Source of the DNA: Marinobacterium litorale DSM 23545
GTDB taxonomy: Bacteria; Pseudomonadota; Gammaproteobacteria; Pseudomonadales; Balneatricaceae
Direction: 5' to 3'
DNA length: 64,000 nt
NCBI RefSeq assembly: GCF_000428985.1
Contig: NZ_AUAZ01000003.1
Location: 239,324-303,323 of the forward strand
In this document: piece by piece, positions 26,230 through 36,182 of the stretch
Layout: every line of letters begins with the position of its first letter
Position numbering within the stretch: position 1 is the first letter of the stretch
The notes under the pieces: model-generated
What the model saw: only the letters and a program-made list of their open reading frames with translations
Databases searched by the model: none
What the model was told of the DNA's origin: nothing
Program-made: the position numbers and the translations under genes

Positions 26230-28761
26230 CTAGCCGTTTTTGGTGCCCGACTTCTTGGTCTTCGCGGTGGGCAGAGCCGCCAGTGGATCATCAGGCCATG
26301 GATGTTTGGGATATCGCCCCTTCATCTCCTTCTTGATCTCCTGATAGCTGGATTGCCAGAAGCTCTCCAGATCCTGGGTGACCTGCAGTGGTCGTCGGGC
26401 AGGTGATAGAAGATGGAGCTTCAGTTTGACGCCAAAGCCGATCTGGGGCGTTGAGGTACAGCCAAACATCTCCTGCAGCTTGACGGCCAATACCGGTGGA
26501 TCTTCGCTGTAGTCTAATTTGAGCCGTGCACCGGAGGGAACCTGAACTCGTTCCGGCGCCAGTTCATCAAGCTGCTGCGGCAGTGGCCAGGGGAGCTGGG
26601 CTTTGAGGATGGCTGTCAGGTCCAGGCGTGCGAAGTGGTTAATGTGCCGCACCGGATCGAGCCAGGGTAAAAGCCAGTTCTCAAGGTCGGCAAGCAAAGT
26701 CGCGTCAGAAAGATCCGGCCATTCATCGCAGGCACTGTGCTTTCGACAAAAAGCGACCCGGGCACGCCAGTGGTCAATCTCCTCATTCCAGGGCAGCAGC
26801 GAGAGGCCCCGCTTTCGGATAAGGTCCACCAGTGCCTGTGTCCTGGCTTGAGGTGATACCTGCTCGAGTGGTCTGGCAGTGAGAACCAGATTACCGATCC
26901 GGCGTTGCTGTTCGGCAAGCAGGCCCTGCTGGTTATCATCCCACTCAACCCGCTCTTGCTCGGATACCAGGTCCGTCAGTTCATGATCGAACAGTTTCGG
27001 GTCCAGCGGCAGGGCAAGCCGAATTCGATCCTGAGCATCCTGGGCGCGGCTGCTGAGCGCGGCCACGGCCAGCCACTCATAGCGGGTGAGTCGGTCGTGC
27101 TCTCCAACTTGGCAGCCCCGCCCAGCGGACAGTCGATACTGGCTACTGCCGGGCCGACGGCTTTGGGCAATGCGATCAGGGTAGGCACAGGCCAGCAGAA
27201 AGCCGGTCCAGTAGGCTTCATCACCGGCGTTGTGTTCCGGAGGCGCAGCGTGTTGCTCCAACAGGCGGCAGTACTGTTCTGCTAACTGCCTGATACGCGC
27301 TCTTTGAGCGGAGCTGGCGCCATCCCGCTCGCCTCGTAGCCATTCCAGCCGGAGGCTTAAATCGGCGTTCTCCCCGCGTAACGGGTCGCGCTCGCTAAGC
27401 AGGGCGGCGATCTCAGCAGCCCGGGTTAGCAGTCCTTTTTGCGCCCCTCGCAGAAGCAAGTGGGCCAGCCGGGGGTGGGTCGGGAGGCTGGCCATCTGTT
27501 CTCCGTGCGAAGTCAGGCGCAGGCGGTTTTGATCCAGGATTTCCGTGGCGCCCAGCCGGGCCAGTAAGTCAAGCCCCTGCTGCCAGTGAGCCGCCGGAGG
27601 CGGGTCCAGCCAATCCAGTTCATGCGGGTCGTTAACACCCCAGCTCAGTAGTTGCAGTGCCAGTGGGGCCAGATCTGCCTGCCGGATCTCCGGTGGCGTA
27701 AAGGGTGTGAGTTGTGCCTGCTGTCCTTCCGACCAGAGCCGATAACAAACGCCGGGCTCCAAACGTCCAGCACGACCGGCGCGTTGGGTGGCTGCAGCGG
27801 CAGAAACGCGCGTTGTAGTTAGCCGGTTCATACCTGTGGCTGGGTCGAATACCGCCTGGCGGGAAAGGCCGGAGTCTATCACGACTCTGATTCCCTCGAT
27901 GGTCAGGCTGGTTTCGGCGATGGCGGTTGCCAGCACGATCTTACGTTGTCCGGCGGGGGCGGGTTCGATTGCCGCACGCTGCTGTTGCAGACTCAGGTCG
28001 CCATACAGGGGGGTAACCGTTATCCGGTCCTGATTCGACAGCTGCTGCTCCAGCTCGCTCTGCACCCGGCGAATCTCGGCCTGGCCGGGCAGGAACACGA
28101 GGATGCTGCCAGGCTGCTCCGCCAGGGCTTGTTGCACAACACTGACCACGCGGGGTTCTATCCAGGTGCCTGCTTCATAGCGGCCGGTGTAAAGCAGATC
28201 GACGGGAAAGCTGCGCCCTTCCGAGCGGATAACGGGCGCTTGATCAAGCAGCTCAGCGATGGATGTGTCATCGAGCGTGGCGGACATCACCAGCAGCTTA
28301 AGCGGCGGGTCCTCGCGCAGTAGCTCACGTCCTTGCAGAGCCAGTGCCAACCCCAGGTCAGCGTCGAGACTGCGTTCATGGAACTCATCAAAAATCAGCA
28401 GGCCGACCCCGTCCAGTCCCGGGTCTGCTTGTAGCATCCGGGTCAGGATCCCGTCGGTAACCACCTCGATGCGGGTGCGTGGCCCGACTCGGGTATCCAG
28501 TCTGACACGGTAACCCACGGTTTCGCCGGGGCGTTCGCCGAGCTGCCGGGCCAGCTGTTCGGCCGCTGCTCGTGCAGCCAGTCGGCGTGGTTCGAGCATG
28601 ATGATTTTCTGCGTTCCGAGCCAGGATTGCTCGAGCAGCGTCAGGGGAACTCGGGTGGTCTTACCCGCGCCCGGCGGAGCTTCCAGTACCACCTCGTTGC
28701 GGGTGGCGAGCGTCTCGGCCAAAGCGGGTAAGAGTGGGTCGATCGGTAGCGCATCCATCAT
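26230..28761 (-). CDS. hrpB: ATP-dependent helicase HrpB
   Basis: 843-residue DEAH-type helicase, normal length. Walker A is APPGAGKTTRVPL, the motif II region is LIFDEFHERSLDADLGLAL, motif III is SATLDD, and motif VI includes TQRAGRAGRLEPGVCYRLW. The C-terminal half is the HrpB-specific domain, ending with the conserved PQIGFGVKLKLHLLSPARRPLQVTQDL and KGRYPKHPWPDDPLAA. Family members act on nucleic acids, but the cellular role is not well defined. It ends 45 bases before the oxidoreductase-like mini-gene. Confidence 0.95.
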   Translation of the reverse strand: MMDALPIDPLLPALAETLATRNEVVLEAPPGAGKTTRVPLTLLEQSWLGTQKIIMLEPRRLAARAAAEQLARQLGERPGETVGYRVRLDTRVGPRTRIEVVTDGILTRMLQADPGLDGVGLLIFDEFHERSLDADLGLALALQGRELLREDPPLKLLVMSATLDDTSIAELLDQAPVIRSEGRSFPVDLLYTGRYEAGTWIEPRVVSVVQQALAEQPGSILVFLPGQAEIRRVQSELEQQLSNQDRITVTPLYGDLSLQQQRAAIEPAPAGQRKIVLATAIAETSLTIEGIRVVIDSGLSRQAVFDPATGMNRLTTTRVSAAAATQRAGRAGRLEPGVCYRLWSEGQQAQLTPFTPPEIRQADLAPLALQLLSWGVNDPHELDWLDPPPAAHWQQGLDLLARLGATEILDQNRLRLTSHGEQMASLPTHPRLAHLLLRGAQKGLLTRAAEIAALLSERDPLRGENADLSLRLEWLRGERDGASSAQRARIRQLAEQYCRLLEQHAAPPEHNAGDEAYWTGFLLACAYPDRIAQSRRPGSSQYRLSAGRGCQVGEHDRLTRYEWLAVAALSSRAQDAQDRIRLALPLDPKLFDHELTDLVSEQERVEWDDNQQGLLAEQQRRIGNLVLTARPLEQVSPQARTQALVDLIRKRGLSLLPWNEEIDHWRARVAFCRKHSACDEWPDLSDATLLADLENWLLPWLDPVRHINHFARLDLTAILKAQLPWPLPQQLDELAPERVQVPSGARLKLDYSEDPPVLAVKLQEMFGCTSTPQIGFGVKLKLHLLSPARRPLQVTQDLESFWQSSYQEIKKEMKGRYPKHPWPDDPLAALPTAKTKKSGTKNG

Positions 28762-28845
28762 ACAAACCGCGGGCTTGATTCAAAGCCCCGCATTCTATCA
28801 TAGTGAAGTCCGCTACCCCGGTTAGATGGTGGACAGGAGAGATCG

Positions 28846-29814
28846 ATGAACGGTGACGGGAAAAACGCCCATCCGGTGAGGATGCACTTGCTCTCCAACG
28901 CGATGCAGTCGGCCGTTTTAATCGGCTTTATGGGTAGTTTTCTGGCTCTCTTGGGCTGGTTGATCTGGGGTGCCGGTGGGCTCGTGATCCTGCTGGTTCT
29001 GGGCGCCTTGGCAACGTTGTTTAATCCGGCGCTGTCACCGGACTGGGTGATGCGTCTGTACGGAGCGCGAAAGCTGACTCGCGGTCGGGTGCCGGCGCTG
29101 GATCAGGTCCGGGATTGGCTCGCTGAGCAGGCAGGCCTGAGTCGGACACCCACGCTTTATCTGATACCGAGCCGGGTTATGAATGCATTTTCTGTAGGGA
29201 CGCGCGGCGGATCCGCCATCGCGCTCAGCGATGCGATGATTCGGCGGTTGTCGCTACGCGAGCTGGTGGGTGTTATGGGGCATGAAATCAGCCATATCCG
29301 CCACAATGATCTCTGGGTGATGGGGCTTGCCGATCTGTTCAGCCGTCTAACCAGCCTGCTTTCGTTTACCGGCCAGTTGCTGCTGTTTATCAACCTGCCC
29401 CTGCTGCTGTTGGGCGAGGTCGTGATCAACTGGGGGATCATCGCGCTGCTGATTATCGCACCGCTGGTCAGTGCCCTGGCCCAGCTGGCTCTGTCACGTA
29501 CCCGCGAATATGCAGCCGACCTGGAGGGCGCTCGCTTGACCGGCGACCCGGAGGGGCTTGCGTTGGCGCTGCAGCGCATAGAGCGCGAACAGGGTGGGTG
29601 GCTTGAGCATATTCTGATGCCGGGGCGGCGAGTGCCTGAGCCCTCATTGCTACGCACCCATCCGAGTACCGCCGAGCGCGTTGAGAGGCTTCAGGCGATT
29701 GAGGCGGAGCTGGGAGAATCCGCGAAACTGCCCCTGGCGGAGCTGCTGCATCGGCTTGATCTGCCAGAGGCGCAACGTCCACCGCGGCGTCGGATATGGG
29801 GTGTCTGGTGGTAG
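28846..29814 (+). CDS. M48 family membrane zinc protease (HtpX-like)
   Basis: 322 residues. Two N-terminal membrane helices (about 19-60) are followed by a cytoplasmic-facing metalloprotease domain. The zinc motif is H146-E-I-S-H150, with the third ligand E221 in the TREYAADLEG segment. Further hydrophobic segments lie between (about 163-213). The C-terminus holds RTHPSTAERVERLQ, typical of HtpX-type proteases. It probably degrades misfolded membrane proteins. It is longer than E. coli HtpX and may be a paralogue, so I do not assign the symbol. It ends 1 base from the convergent DUF938 gene. Confidence 0.88.
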   Translation: MNGDGKNAHPVRMHLLSNAMQSAVLIGFMGSFLALLGWLIWGAGGLVILLVLGALATLFNPALSPDWVMRLYGARKLTRGRVPALDQVRDWLAEQAGLSRTPTLYLIPSRVMNAFSVGTRGGSAIALSDAMIRRLSLRELVGVMGHEISHIRHNDLWVMGLADLFSRLTSLLSFTGQLLLFINLPLLLLGEVVINWGIIALLIIAPLVSALAQLALSRTREYAADLEGARLTGDPEGLALALQRIEREQGGWLEHILMPGRRVPEPSLLRTHPSTAERVERLQAIEAELGESAKLPLAELLHRLDLPEAQRPPRRRIWGVWW

Positions 29815-29815
29815 C

Positions 29816-30418
29816 TTAGCCCCGTTTTACCCAGTGCAAAAGCTGGTTGTTGGCGGGCATGGCGTGGTCCTCAACCAGGGACAAGCCGGCATGGTCTGCC
29901 AGTTCCCGGAGCGCTTCAAAATCACGAATGCCACGGGCCGGGTCAATCTCCTTGAGCCAGCGGTCGAAGCTCGCGTTGCTCGGGCTGGTGTAATCGCCAT
30001 TGTATTTAAACGGGCCATACTGACAGAACACGCCGCCTGCCGGGAGTCGGCTGCCGATACGGGCAATCATCTCGACAACCGCCGGCCAGGGCATGATATG
30101 CGTGGTATTGGCGGTGAATACCGCATCAAAGCCCACGGGCCACGCCTGCTGGCTAACATCCAGCGCGACCGGGGCTGAAAGATTGGATAGAGATGCGTCC
30201 AGTAGCCACTGTTCAATCCCCGCGTGGTTTTCGGGCAGATCACTGGTTTGCCAGTGGAGATGGGGCAGGTTTCCGGCGAAGTGCACGGCATGCTGGCCTG
30301 TCCCGCTGCCGATCTCCAGAACCCGGGTCGATCCGGCAAATGCCGTTTTTAGGATCGCCAGGATGGGCTCCTTGTTGTTTTCACAGGCTTGTGAAAAGGG
30401 CTTTTCTACGGGGGTCAT
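29816..30418 (-). CDS. DUF938 family class I methyltransferase
   Basis: 200 residues. The SAM-binding motif is RVLEIGSGTGQHAVHFA, followed by an acidic loop in WQTSDLPENHAGIEQWL. FTANTTHIMPWPAVVEM and FCQYGPFKYNGDYTS are diagnostic of DUF938. The substrate is unknown. It stands alone, divergent from the histidine phosphatase gene. Confidence 0.9.
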   Translation of the reverse strand: MTPVEKPFSQACENNKEPILAILKTAFAGSTRVLEIGSGTGQHAVHFAGNLPHLHWQTSDLPENHAGIEQWLLDASLSNLSAPVALDVSQQAWPVGFDAVFTANTTHIMPWPAVVEMIARIGSRLPAGGVFCQYGPFKYNGDYTSPSNASFDRWLKEIDPARGIRDFEALRELADHAGLSLVEDHAMPANNQLLHWVKRG

Positions 30419-30506
30419 GGCACAGCTCTCTATCGATCAAGTTAATCCTTTACGCACAGGGAGAATAATCGGATCGGCAGATCCATGCGAGGATGTCTGT
30501 GACGGG

Positions 30507-30536
30507 TTGGCACTTTTGTCTCCAATCGAGTATGAA
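30507..30536 (+). promoter_or_regulatory. Weak candidate promoter for the phosphatase-diguanylate cyclase unit
   Basis: TTGGCA (-35, 5 of 6) and TATGAA (-10, 4 of 6) are separated by 18 bases. A start near 30543 would leave almost no leader before the ATG at 30552 and a comfortable one before the ATG at 30636. This bears on the start choice of the next gene. Confidence 0.3.
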
Positions 30537-30551
30537 TAGTGTCTAGGTTAA

Positions 30552-31256
30552 ATGAGGGTTTTCCGAGAAGTGTGCGACACCTTGCGACCGGCACACCATT
30601 TTGCTCGAGAGGCAGGCTCATCCCGCCGATGGCGGATGATCCTGTTTGGCTTTCTTGTGCTTATTTTGTCGGTGATTTGTACGGCGCAGCCAATCGCCGC
30701 GGAAAGATCGGCGGACGAGGTTTTGTCAGCCCTGCGAGAGGGAGGGCTGGTCATATACTGGCGTCACGCGCATACCGACCGGTCTCAGCGGGATCGACGG
30801 CCCCTTAACTATGATGACTGTAGTGCGCAACGGAACCTGTCGGCACAGGGGCGAGAAGACGCGCGGTTGGTGGGTGAGGCGATTCGCGAGCTGGGGGTGC
30901 CAGTCGGGGAGCTCTACTCAAGTCCCTACTGCCGGTGTATTGATACGGCTGACCTGGCATTTACCGATATCACGGCGATAGTCGATCCACGTCTTTCCTA
31001 TATTCTCGGCGAGAAGCCAGCCAAACGTGACACCAATACGGAATTTTTGAATCAGTTGCTCGCGCAGCCGGTTCCTTCAGGTAATCGGGTTATCGTATCG
31101 CACACGGCAAACCTGAAGGAAAGTACCGGCTTCTGGCCCGGACAGGAGGGCCTGATGGTGGTCTTTGAACCCAGTGCGGCGCCCGAGTTGTTTGGCGAGC
31201 TCTCTCCGGCCGACTGGGCCCGGCTTGCAGCCGCCGGAATCGAGGGGGATCTCTAA
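30552..31256 (+). CDS. Exported histidine phosphatase family protein
   Basis: 234 residues from 30552, or 206 from the ATG at 30636, which puts the signal peptide (MILFGFLVLILSV, cut near AIAA or IAA-ER) right at the N-terminus. The second start may be the true one. The phosphohistidine motif reads YWRHAHTDRS, with Ala-His where RHGET is usual. The other catalytic residues follow in SSPYCRCIDTA (Arg) and VIVSHTANLKE (His). It is a periplasmic branch of the family with unknown substrate. The stop overlaps the start of the diguanylate cyclase gene (TAATG), so the two are translationally coupled. Confidence 0.85.
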   Translation: MRVFREVCDTLRPAHHFAREAGSSRRWRMILFGFLVLILSVICTAQPIAAERSADEVLSALREGGLVIYWRHAHTDRSQRDRRPLNYDDCSAQRNLSAQGREDARLVGEAIRELGVPVGELYSSPYCRCIDTADLAFTDITAIVDPRLSYILGEKPAKRDTNTEFLNQLLAQPVPSGNRVIVSHTANLKESTGFWPGQEGLMVVFEPSAAPELFGELSPADWARLAAAGIEGDL

Positions 31257-33073
31257 TGGGAAAGCGCTATGGGCTGCGGGCCCGGCTGTTGTTCCCGATA
31301 ATCAGCGCCATGGTCGTGGTGTTGATCTCCGTAGTCACGATGATAATCCTCAACACCCGCTACGGCGAGATCGTTACCCATCTGGTGGATGATGACATCG
31401 CTGTCCTTCACCAGCTTACCGAGTATGGCGGGCAACTCAACCAAGCCCATGCCGATATCGTGAATACCATCCGCCATGCCAGTGAGCATCAGGACCCAGA
31501 GCATCTCTACGAGCAGTCACAGGCGAATTTAGACCGACTCAATCATCTGATCAATGAGATCAAAGGCGGCGGGTTCGAAACGACCTGGGCGCCTAAAGGG
31601 GGCGCGGTGGATCGCCAGCAGCTGAATGATGCGTTGGACCGCTACTACTGGGCTCAAGCGGATGTGATCGCGATGTTAACGGTGGATTTGAAGGCGGTTA
31701 CCCGGTACCAGCGTGAGGCTGAGCTGGCTATTTTGGAGGTGATGCAGTTGATAACCCAGCGTAACCAGGAGATCACGCACGAGGTTAAGCTGGAATCGGA
31801 TGGAATGCTTGCGCAGCTGCATAGCCAGGCGATTTGGGTGTATCTGAGTATCATGGCCCTGCTTGTGTTCATGTTTTTGATCTCACTGGCCCATACTGGC
31901 GGCATTGTTCGCACCCTGCATGAGATTCAGCGCGCCATGGTTGCTTTGGCCAGACGTAAACCTTTCCCCGATAGTTTTAAAGTCACAGCCGATGTCCCCG
32001 AGATCAACGAAATGGGCAGGGCATTGATCGACTACCGCGACACCCAGGTTGAGTTGGCTGAGGCGTCCCAGTCTTTGGTTCGTATTAACCAAGAACTGGA
32101 GCAGCGGGTGGTTGATCGCACTCAGGCCTTGAGTAAGGAGGTTGAAGTCAGGCGTCAGACTGAGCAAACCCTGCGCCTCTATGCAGAGGCCTTTGAATGC
32201 ACGGACGACGCGATCCTGATTACCGATGATAATGCCGAAATCTGTTTTGTGAATCGAGCTCATCGATTGCTTTCCGGTTATCGGGCCGATGAAGTGCTGG
32301 GCCGTAACCCGCGTATGTTTCGGTCCGGTCGGCATGACCGCGATTTTTATCAGAAAATGTGGGCCGACCTGACCGAACGGGGGGCCTGGCAGGGCGAGAT
32401 TTGGGATCGGCGAAAAAATGGCGAAATCTACCCCAAGTGGTTAACGATTAACGCGCTGGAGCTGGCAGAAGGACAAGATCGGGGGGTGCGTCGTTATTAT
32501 GTGGGTGTATTCCGGGATATGTCCCTCATCAAGCAGACGGAAGCGCGCCTTGAAGTACTTGCCTACAGTGATCCCCTGACAGGGTTGCGTAACCGCGGGC
32601 GGTTTTATGCCGATCTTGATGAACTCTGCGGGGTAACGAATAACAGTGGGTTCGCTTTGATGCTGCTGGATCTGGACCGTTTTAAACCGGTCAACGATCG
32701 TTACGGGCATCCGGTGGGTGATGAGCTGTTGGTTCAGATAGCCCGGCGCTTGGGCAACTGTCTTCGCGATGGCGATACGGCGTATCGGCTAGGGGGGGAT
32801 GAGTTTGCGTTGCTGTTCTCTGGCGTTAACGATGATGCCACCCTCAGTCTGTTGGCCCAGCGTGTTGTTGAGGTCCTGTCCGGCCCGGTTAAGGTGGAGG
32901 GGTTGCCCGAACCGCTTCGGGTTGGAGCCAGTGCCGGCATTGCTGTGGCGGAGCCCGGTGAAGTGGGAGAGGCGCTGGTGAAGCGGACTGATCGTGCTTT
33001 ATACGCCGCAAAAGGGCAGGGGCGGGGATGTATTGAATTTGCCGATTTTGGTGATCCAACCTCCGCGCCATAA
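31256..33073 (+). CDS. Membrane PAS-GGDEF diguanylate cyclase
   Basis: 605 residues. TM1 (about 12-32), a periplasmic helical sensor (about 33-195) and TM2 (about 198-217) are followed by a HAMP-like/coiled-coil linker. A PAS domain (about 305-420, with DDAILITDDNAEICFVNRAH) and a C-terminal GGDEF domain complete it. The active site is G513-G514-D515-E516-F517 and an inhibitory-site RxxD (R504-D507) stands exactly five residues before it. It should make cyclic di-GMP and be subject to product inhibition. No EAL domain. Coupled to the exported histidine phosphatase, which may share its signal (inference). Confidence 0.93.
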   Translation: MGKRYGLRARLLFPIISAMVVVLISVVTMIILNTRYGEIVTHLVDDDIAVLHQLTEYGGQLNQAHADIVNTIRHASEHQDPEHLYEQSQANLDRLNHLINEIKGGGFETTWAPKGGAVDRQQLNDALDRYYWAQADVIAMLTVDLKAVTRYQREAELAILEVMQLITQRNQEITHEVKLESDGMLAQLHSQAIWVYLSIMALLVFMFLISLAHTGGIVRTLHEIQRAMVALARRKPFPDSFKVTADVPEINEMGRALIDYRDTQVELAEASQSLVRINQELEQRVVDRTQALSKEVEVRRQTEQTLRLYAEAFECTDDAILITDDNAEICFVNRAHRLLSGYRADEVLGRNPRMFRSGRHDRDFYQKMWADLTERGAWQGEIWDRRKNGEIYPKWLTINALELAEGQDRGVRRYYVGVFRDMSLIKQTEARLEVLAYSDPLTGLRNRGRFYADLDELCGVTNNSGFALMLLDLDRFKPVNDRYGHPVGDELLVQIARRLGNCLRDGDTAYRLGGDEFALLFSGVNDDATLSLLAQRVVEVLSGPVKVEGLPEPLRVGASAGIAVAEPGEVGEALVKRTDRALYAAKGQGRGCIEFADFGDPTSAP

Positions 33074-33201
33074 ATAGTGAACCGCGCCTCATTAGCTCGC
33101 CACCGAACACAGAAAATCTATGTTAAGCTTCGCGTTTAACTTAAAGCGCAAGACAACCTCGATGTACATACCTTCCGAGTTGCCAGCCAGGAGCGAATGC
33201 C

Positions 33202-33780
33202 ATGGTCCTGGTTATCGATAATTACGATTCCTTTACTTACAACATCGTACAGTACCTCTGCGAGTTGGGAGCTGAGGTGGTGGTTCACCGCAATGACGAG
33301 ATCGACCTGGACGGAATCGAGCGGGCCGCGCCCAGCCATCTGCTTATTTCGCCGGGGCCTTGCACGCCGAATGAGGCCGGTATTTCCCTCGCGGTGGTGA
33401 AGCACTTTGCTGGCCAGTTACCGATTCTCGGCGTGTGCCTGGGGCACCAGGCGATCGGTCAGGTGTTCGGCGCCGATGTGGTACGCGCGCGACAGGTGAT
33501 GCACGGCAAAACCTCTCCGGTATATCATCATGGGGTTGGCGTTTTTACCGGTTTGGAAAACCCGCTCGAAGTCACCCGCTACCATTCACTGGTATTGGCA
33601 CCGGATTCGCTCCCCGAGGAGATCGAGGTAACGGCCTGGACCCGGCGGGCGGATGGTACTCGGGATGAGGTGATGGGCATCCGTCACCGATCGCTCGATG
33701 TGGAAGGGGTGCAGTTTCACCCAGAGTCGATACTGACCCGGCAGGGACATGAACTGCTGGCGAACTTTCTCAGTCGCTGA
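33202..33780 (+). CDS. trpG: Anthranilate synthase glutamine amidotransferase subunit
   Basis: Supplies ammonia from glutamine to TrpE for anthranilate; many such proteins also serve PabB. 192 residues. It starts [19 protein letters not shown], with the catalytic cysteine C79 in [15 protein letters not shown] and the His-Glu pair in [13 protein letters not shown]. An AGGAG site lies eight bases before the ATG. trpE is not in the window; a diguanylate cyclase occupies the upstream position. First gene of trpG-trpD-trpC-osmC. Confidence 0.94.
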   Translation: MVLVIDNYDSFTYNIVQYLCELGAEVVVHRNDEIDLDGIERAAPSHLLISPGPCTPNEAGISLAVVKHFAGQLPILGVCLGHQAIGQVFGADVVRARQVMHGKTSPVYHHGVGVFTGLENPLEVTRYHSLVLAPDSLPEEIEVTAWTRRADGTRDEVMGIRHRSLDVEGVQFHPESILTRQGHELLANFLSR

Positions 33781-33799
33781 ATCAGATAAGGGACAGAAC

Positions 33800-34828
33800 A
33801 TGGATATCAAACAGGCACTTTCCAAAGTGGTCGAACATATCGATCTCAGCCGCGAAGAGATGGTCGATGTGATGCGTCAGGTCATGACCGGCCAGTGCAG
33901 TGAATCCCAGATTGCCGGTTTTCTGGTCGCGCTGCGAATGAAAAGCGAATCGATTGATGAGATCACCGGGGCTGCTCAGGTGATGCGTGAGCTTGCCACA
34001 CCAGTAAATGCAACCAGCGGTCCGCTGGTGGATATTGTGGGTACCGGCGGTGATGGTGCCAACCTGTTTAATGTCTCTTCGGCCAGTGCCTTTGTGGCGG
34101 CTGCAGGCGGTGTGCACGTTGCCAAGCATGGTAACCGGGGTGTGTCCTCCAGCAGCGGCAGTGCGGATCTGCTGGAGAAGGCAGGTATCAACCTGGATCT
34201 CGGTGCGGAGCAGGTGGCGCGTTGTATCGATGAGGTCGGTGTTGGCTTCATGTTTGCGCCAGGTTACCACGGCGCGATGAAGCATGCGATCGGTGCACGG
34301 CGTGCGTTGGGCGTGCGGACAATGTTCAACATCCTGGGGCCGATGACGAATCCGGCTGGCGCAAAACGACTGGTGATCGGCGTGTTTACTCAGAAGTTGT
34401 GCCGCCCCATGGCAGAGGTGATGCAACAGCTTGGTGGTGAGCACATCATGGTGGTGCATGCGGAAGATGGTCTCGATGAGATCAGCCTGGCCACGCATAC
34501 GCATGTGGCTGAGTTGAAAGATGGCCAGATCACCGAATATCGGATTACGCCGGAGGAGCTGGGTGTCGAAAGTCAGAGCCTGATTGGTCTGGTGGTCGAT
34601 AGCCCCGAGCAGTCATTGGGCCTGATTCAGGCTGCGCTGAGTGGTGGCGAAGGTGCAGAAGCGGAGAAAGCCCGGGCGATGGTGGCATTGAACGCCGGCG
34701 CCGCGATCTATCTGTCCGGTGAGGCGGCATCCCACAAGGCCGGAGTTGAGAAAGCGATGGAGGCGATCCGCTCGGGTGCGGCGCTGGAGAAAATGAATCA
34801 GCTGGCCCAGTTCAGTCAGCAGCTTTGA
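33800..34828 (+). CDS. trpD: Anthranilate phosphoribosyltransferase
   Basis: Transfers phosphoribose from PRPP to anthranilate. The ATG at 33800 gives 342 residues starting [20 protein letters not shown]; an upstream frame extension overlaps trpG and is rejected. Signature segments: [39 protein letters not shown] and [25 protein letters not shown]. It follows trpG by 19 bases and precedes trpC by 10. Confidence 0.96.
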   Translation: MDIKQALSKVVEHIDLSREEMVDVMRQVMTGQCSESQIAGFLVALRMKSESIDEITGAAQVMRELATPVNATSGPLVDIVGTGGDGANLFNVSSASAFVAAAGGVHVAKHGNRGVSSSSGSADLLEKAGINLDLGAEQVARCIDEVGVGFMFAPGYHGAMKHAIGARRALGVRTMFNILGPMTNPAGAKRLVIGVFTQKLCRPMAEVMQQLGGEHIMVVHAEDGLDEISLATHTHVAELKDGQITEYRITPEELGVESQSLIGLVVDSPEQSLGLIQAALSGGEGAEAEKARAMVALNAGAAIYLSGEAASHKAGVEKAMEAIRSGAALEKMNQLAQFSQQL

Positions 34829-34838
34829 CGGGTGACCC

Positions 34839-35648
34839 ATGACCGATACCCCCACCGTGCTGAAGAAGATTATCGCACGTAAGTATGAAGAGATAGCCGA
34901 GCGTTCAGCTCAAGTGTCCATCGATCAGCTGAGTGAGCGTATCGAGAAGGCGCGGGGCAGCGCGGCGGAACCACGCGGTTTTGTTCAGGCGCTGGAAGCC
35001 TCGTTGACCGCAGGGCGCTCCGCTGTTATCGCGGAGATTAAAAAAGCGAGTCCCTCCAAGGGCGTGATTCGTGACCCCTTTCATCCGGCGGAGATCGCAC
35101 GGTCATACGCACAGGGCGGTGCGAGCTGCCTGTCGGTACTGACCGATGTGGATTTTTTTCAGGGCGCGGATGAATACCTGATGGAAGCGCGGGCCGCCTG
35201 CGAGCTGCCGGTGATTCGTAAGGATTTTATCGTTGAGCCCTACCAGGTTTACGAAGCGCGGGCGATTGGTGCGGACTGTATCCTTCTGATTGTCGCAGCG
35301 CTGAGTGACGCTAAACTGGCTGAACTCAACGAGCTGGCGCAGAGCCTGGGTATGGATGTGCTGATTGAGGTACATGACGAAGCGGAACTGGCGCGCTCGC
35401 TGCCGCTGGGTAATCGCCTGGTGGGGATCAATAACCGTAATCTGCATACGTTTGAGGTCTCACTGGATCATACCTACCGGATGCTTGAGGGCATTCCGGC
35501 TGATCGGATCGTGGTGACCGAAAGCGGCATTCTGACGCCGGCCGACGTGGCCGCCATGCGCAGTCGCAACGTAAATGCCTTTCTGGTGGGTGAGGCGTTT
35601 ATGCGGGCGCCGGAACCCGGTCAGAAGCTGGCCGAACTTTTTGCATAA
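34839..35648 (+). CDS. trpC: Indole-3-glycerol phosphate synthase
   Basis: Closes the indole ring to give indole-3-glycerol phosphate. 269 residues, a monofunctional TIM barrel without a TrpF domain. Active-site regions: [59 protein letters not shown], and [11 protein letters not shown] followed by VTESGI. Third gene of the trp run; trpF, trpB and trpA are not present here. Confidence 0.96.
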   Translation: MTDTPTVLKKIIARKYEEIAERSAQVSIDQLSERIEKARGSAAEPRGFVQALEASLTAGRSAVIAEIKKASPSKGVIRDPFHPAEIARSYAQGGASCLSVLTDVDFFQGADEYLMEARAACELPVIRKDFIVEPYQVYEARAIGADCILLIVAALSDAKLAELNELAQSLGMDVLIEVHDEAELARSLPLGNRLVGINNRNLHTFEVSLDHTYRMLEGIPADRIVVTESGILTPADVAAMRSRNVNAFLVGEAFMRAPEPGQKLAELFA

Positions 35649-35662
35649 GGAATCAAGCAGAC

Positions 35663-36076
35663 ATGACGATGAACGTCAACGTACATTGGGATGGTGACGA
35701 GCGCTTCAAGGCGGTCACTGACTCCGGTTTTGATGTAATGATCGACCGTGATCTGAAACAGGGCCCCCGCCCCATGGAGCTGCTGCTGGCCGGCCTGGGC
35801 GGTTGCACCAGCGTGGATGTCATGAGCATTCTGCGTAAGGCGCGCCAGGATGTAACCGACTGTGTGGCACAGATCGAGGCCGAGCGTGCGGACACCGTCC
35901 CCTCCGTATTTACCAAGATCCACGTAAAATTTGTTGTCACCGGTCGTAAATTGAAGCCTGCAGCTGTAGAGCGAGCAGTAAAGCTCTCCGCCGAGCAGTA
36001 CTGCTCGGCATCGCTGATGCTGGAAAAGGGCGGCGTTGAGATCAGCCACAGTTTCGAGATTGTTGAAGCTGAGTAA
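35663..36076 (+). CDS. OsmC/Ohr family redox protein
   Basis: 137 residues. The two family cysteines are seen in LAGLGGCTSVDVMSIL and in EQYCSASLMLEKGG. This is the YhfA-like OsmC branch that probably reduces organic hydroperoxides; its physiological thiol donor is unknown. It begins 14 bases after the trpC stop and is likely read from the trp operon. In Pseudomonas a crp/vfr gene stands between trpC and an osmC gene; here it is missing. Confidence 0.9.
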   Translation: MTMNVNVHWDGDERFKAVTDSGFDVMIDRDLKQGPRPMELLLAGLGGCTSVDVMSILRKARQDVTDCVAQIEAERADTVPSVFTKIHVKFVVTGRKLKPAAVERAVKLSAEQYCSASLMLEKGGVEISHSFEIVEAE

Positions 36077-36117
36077 GTCCCGTCTTTAATGCTCGTCGGT
36101 AGTTGTAAATACCGCTG

Positions 36118-36146
36118 TTGGCGGGTATGATTTTGCGTCCGATAAT
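36118..36146 (+). promoter_or_regulatory. Candidate sigma70 promoter of rpsF-rpsR
   Basis: TTGGCG (-35) and GATAAT (-10, 5 of 6) have a 17-base spacer, placing the start near 36153 and giving a leader of about 95 bases before rpsF. Confidence 0.5.
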
Positions 36147-36182
36147 TTCGGCACATACTGAAAGTTACTTAACTCCTTGCTT

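Noticed and set aside
33120-33160. TrpR-type operator before trpG
   Set aside because: The TTAA-rich imperfect repeat here does not match the TrpR palindrome.
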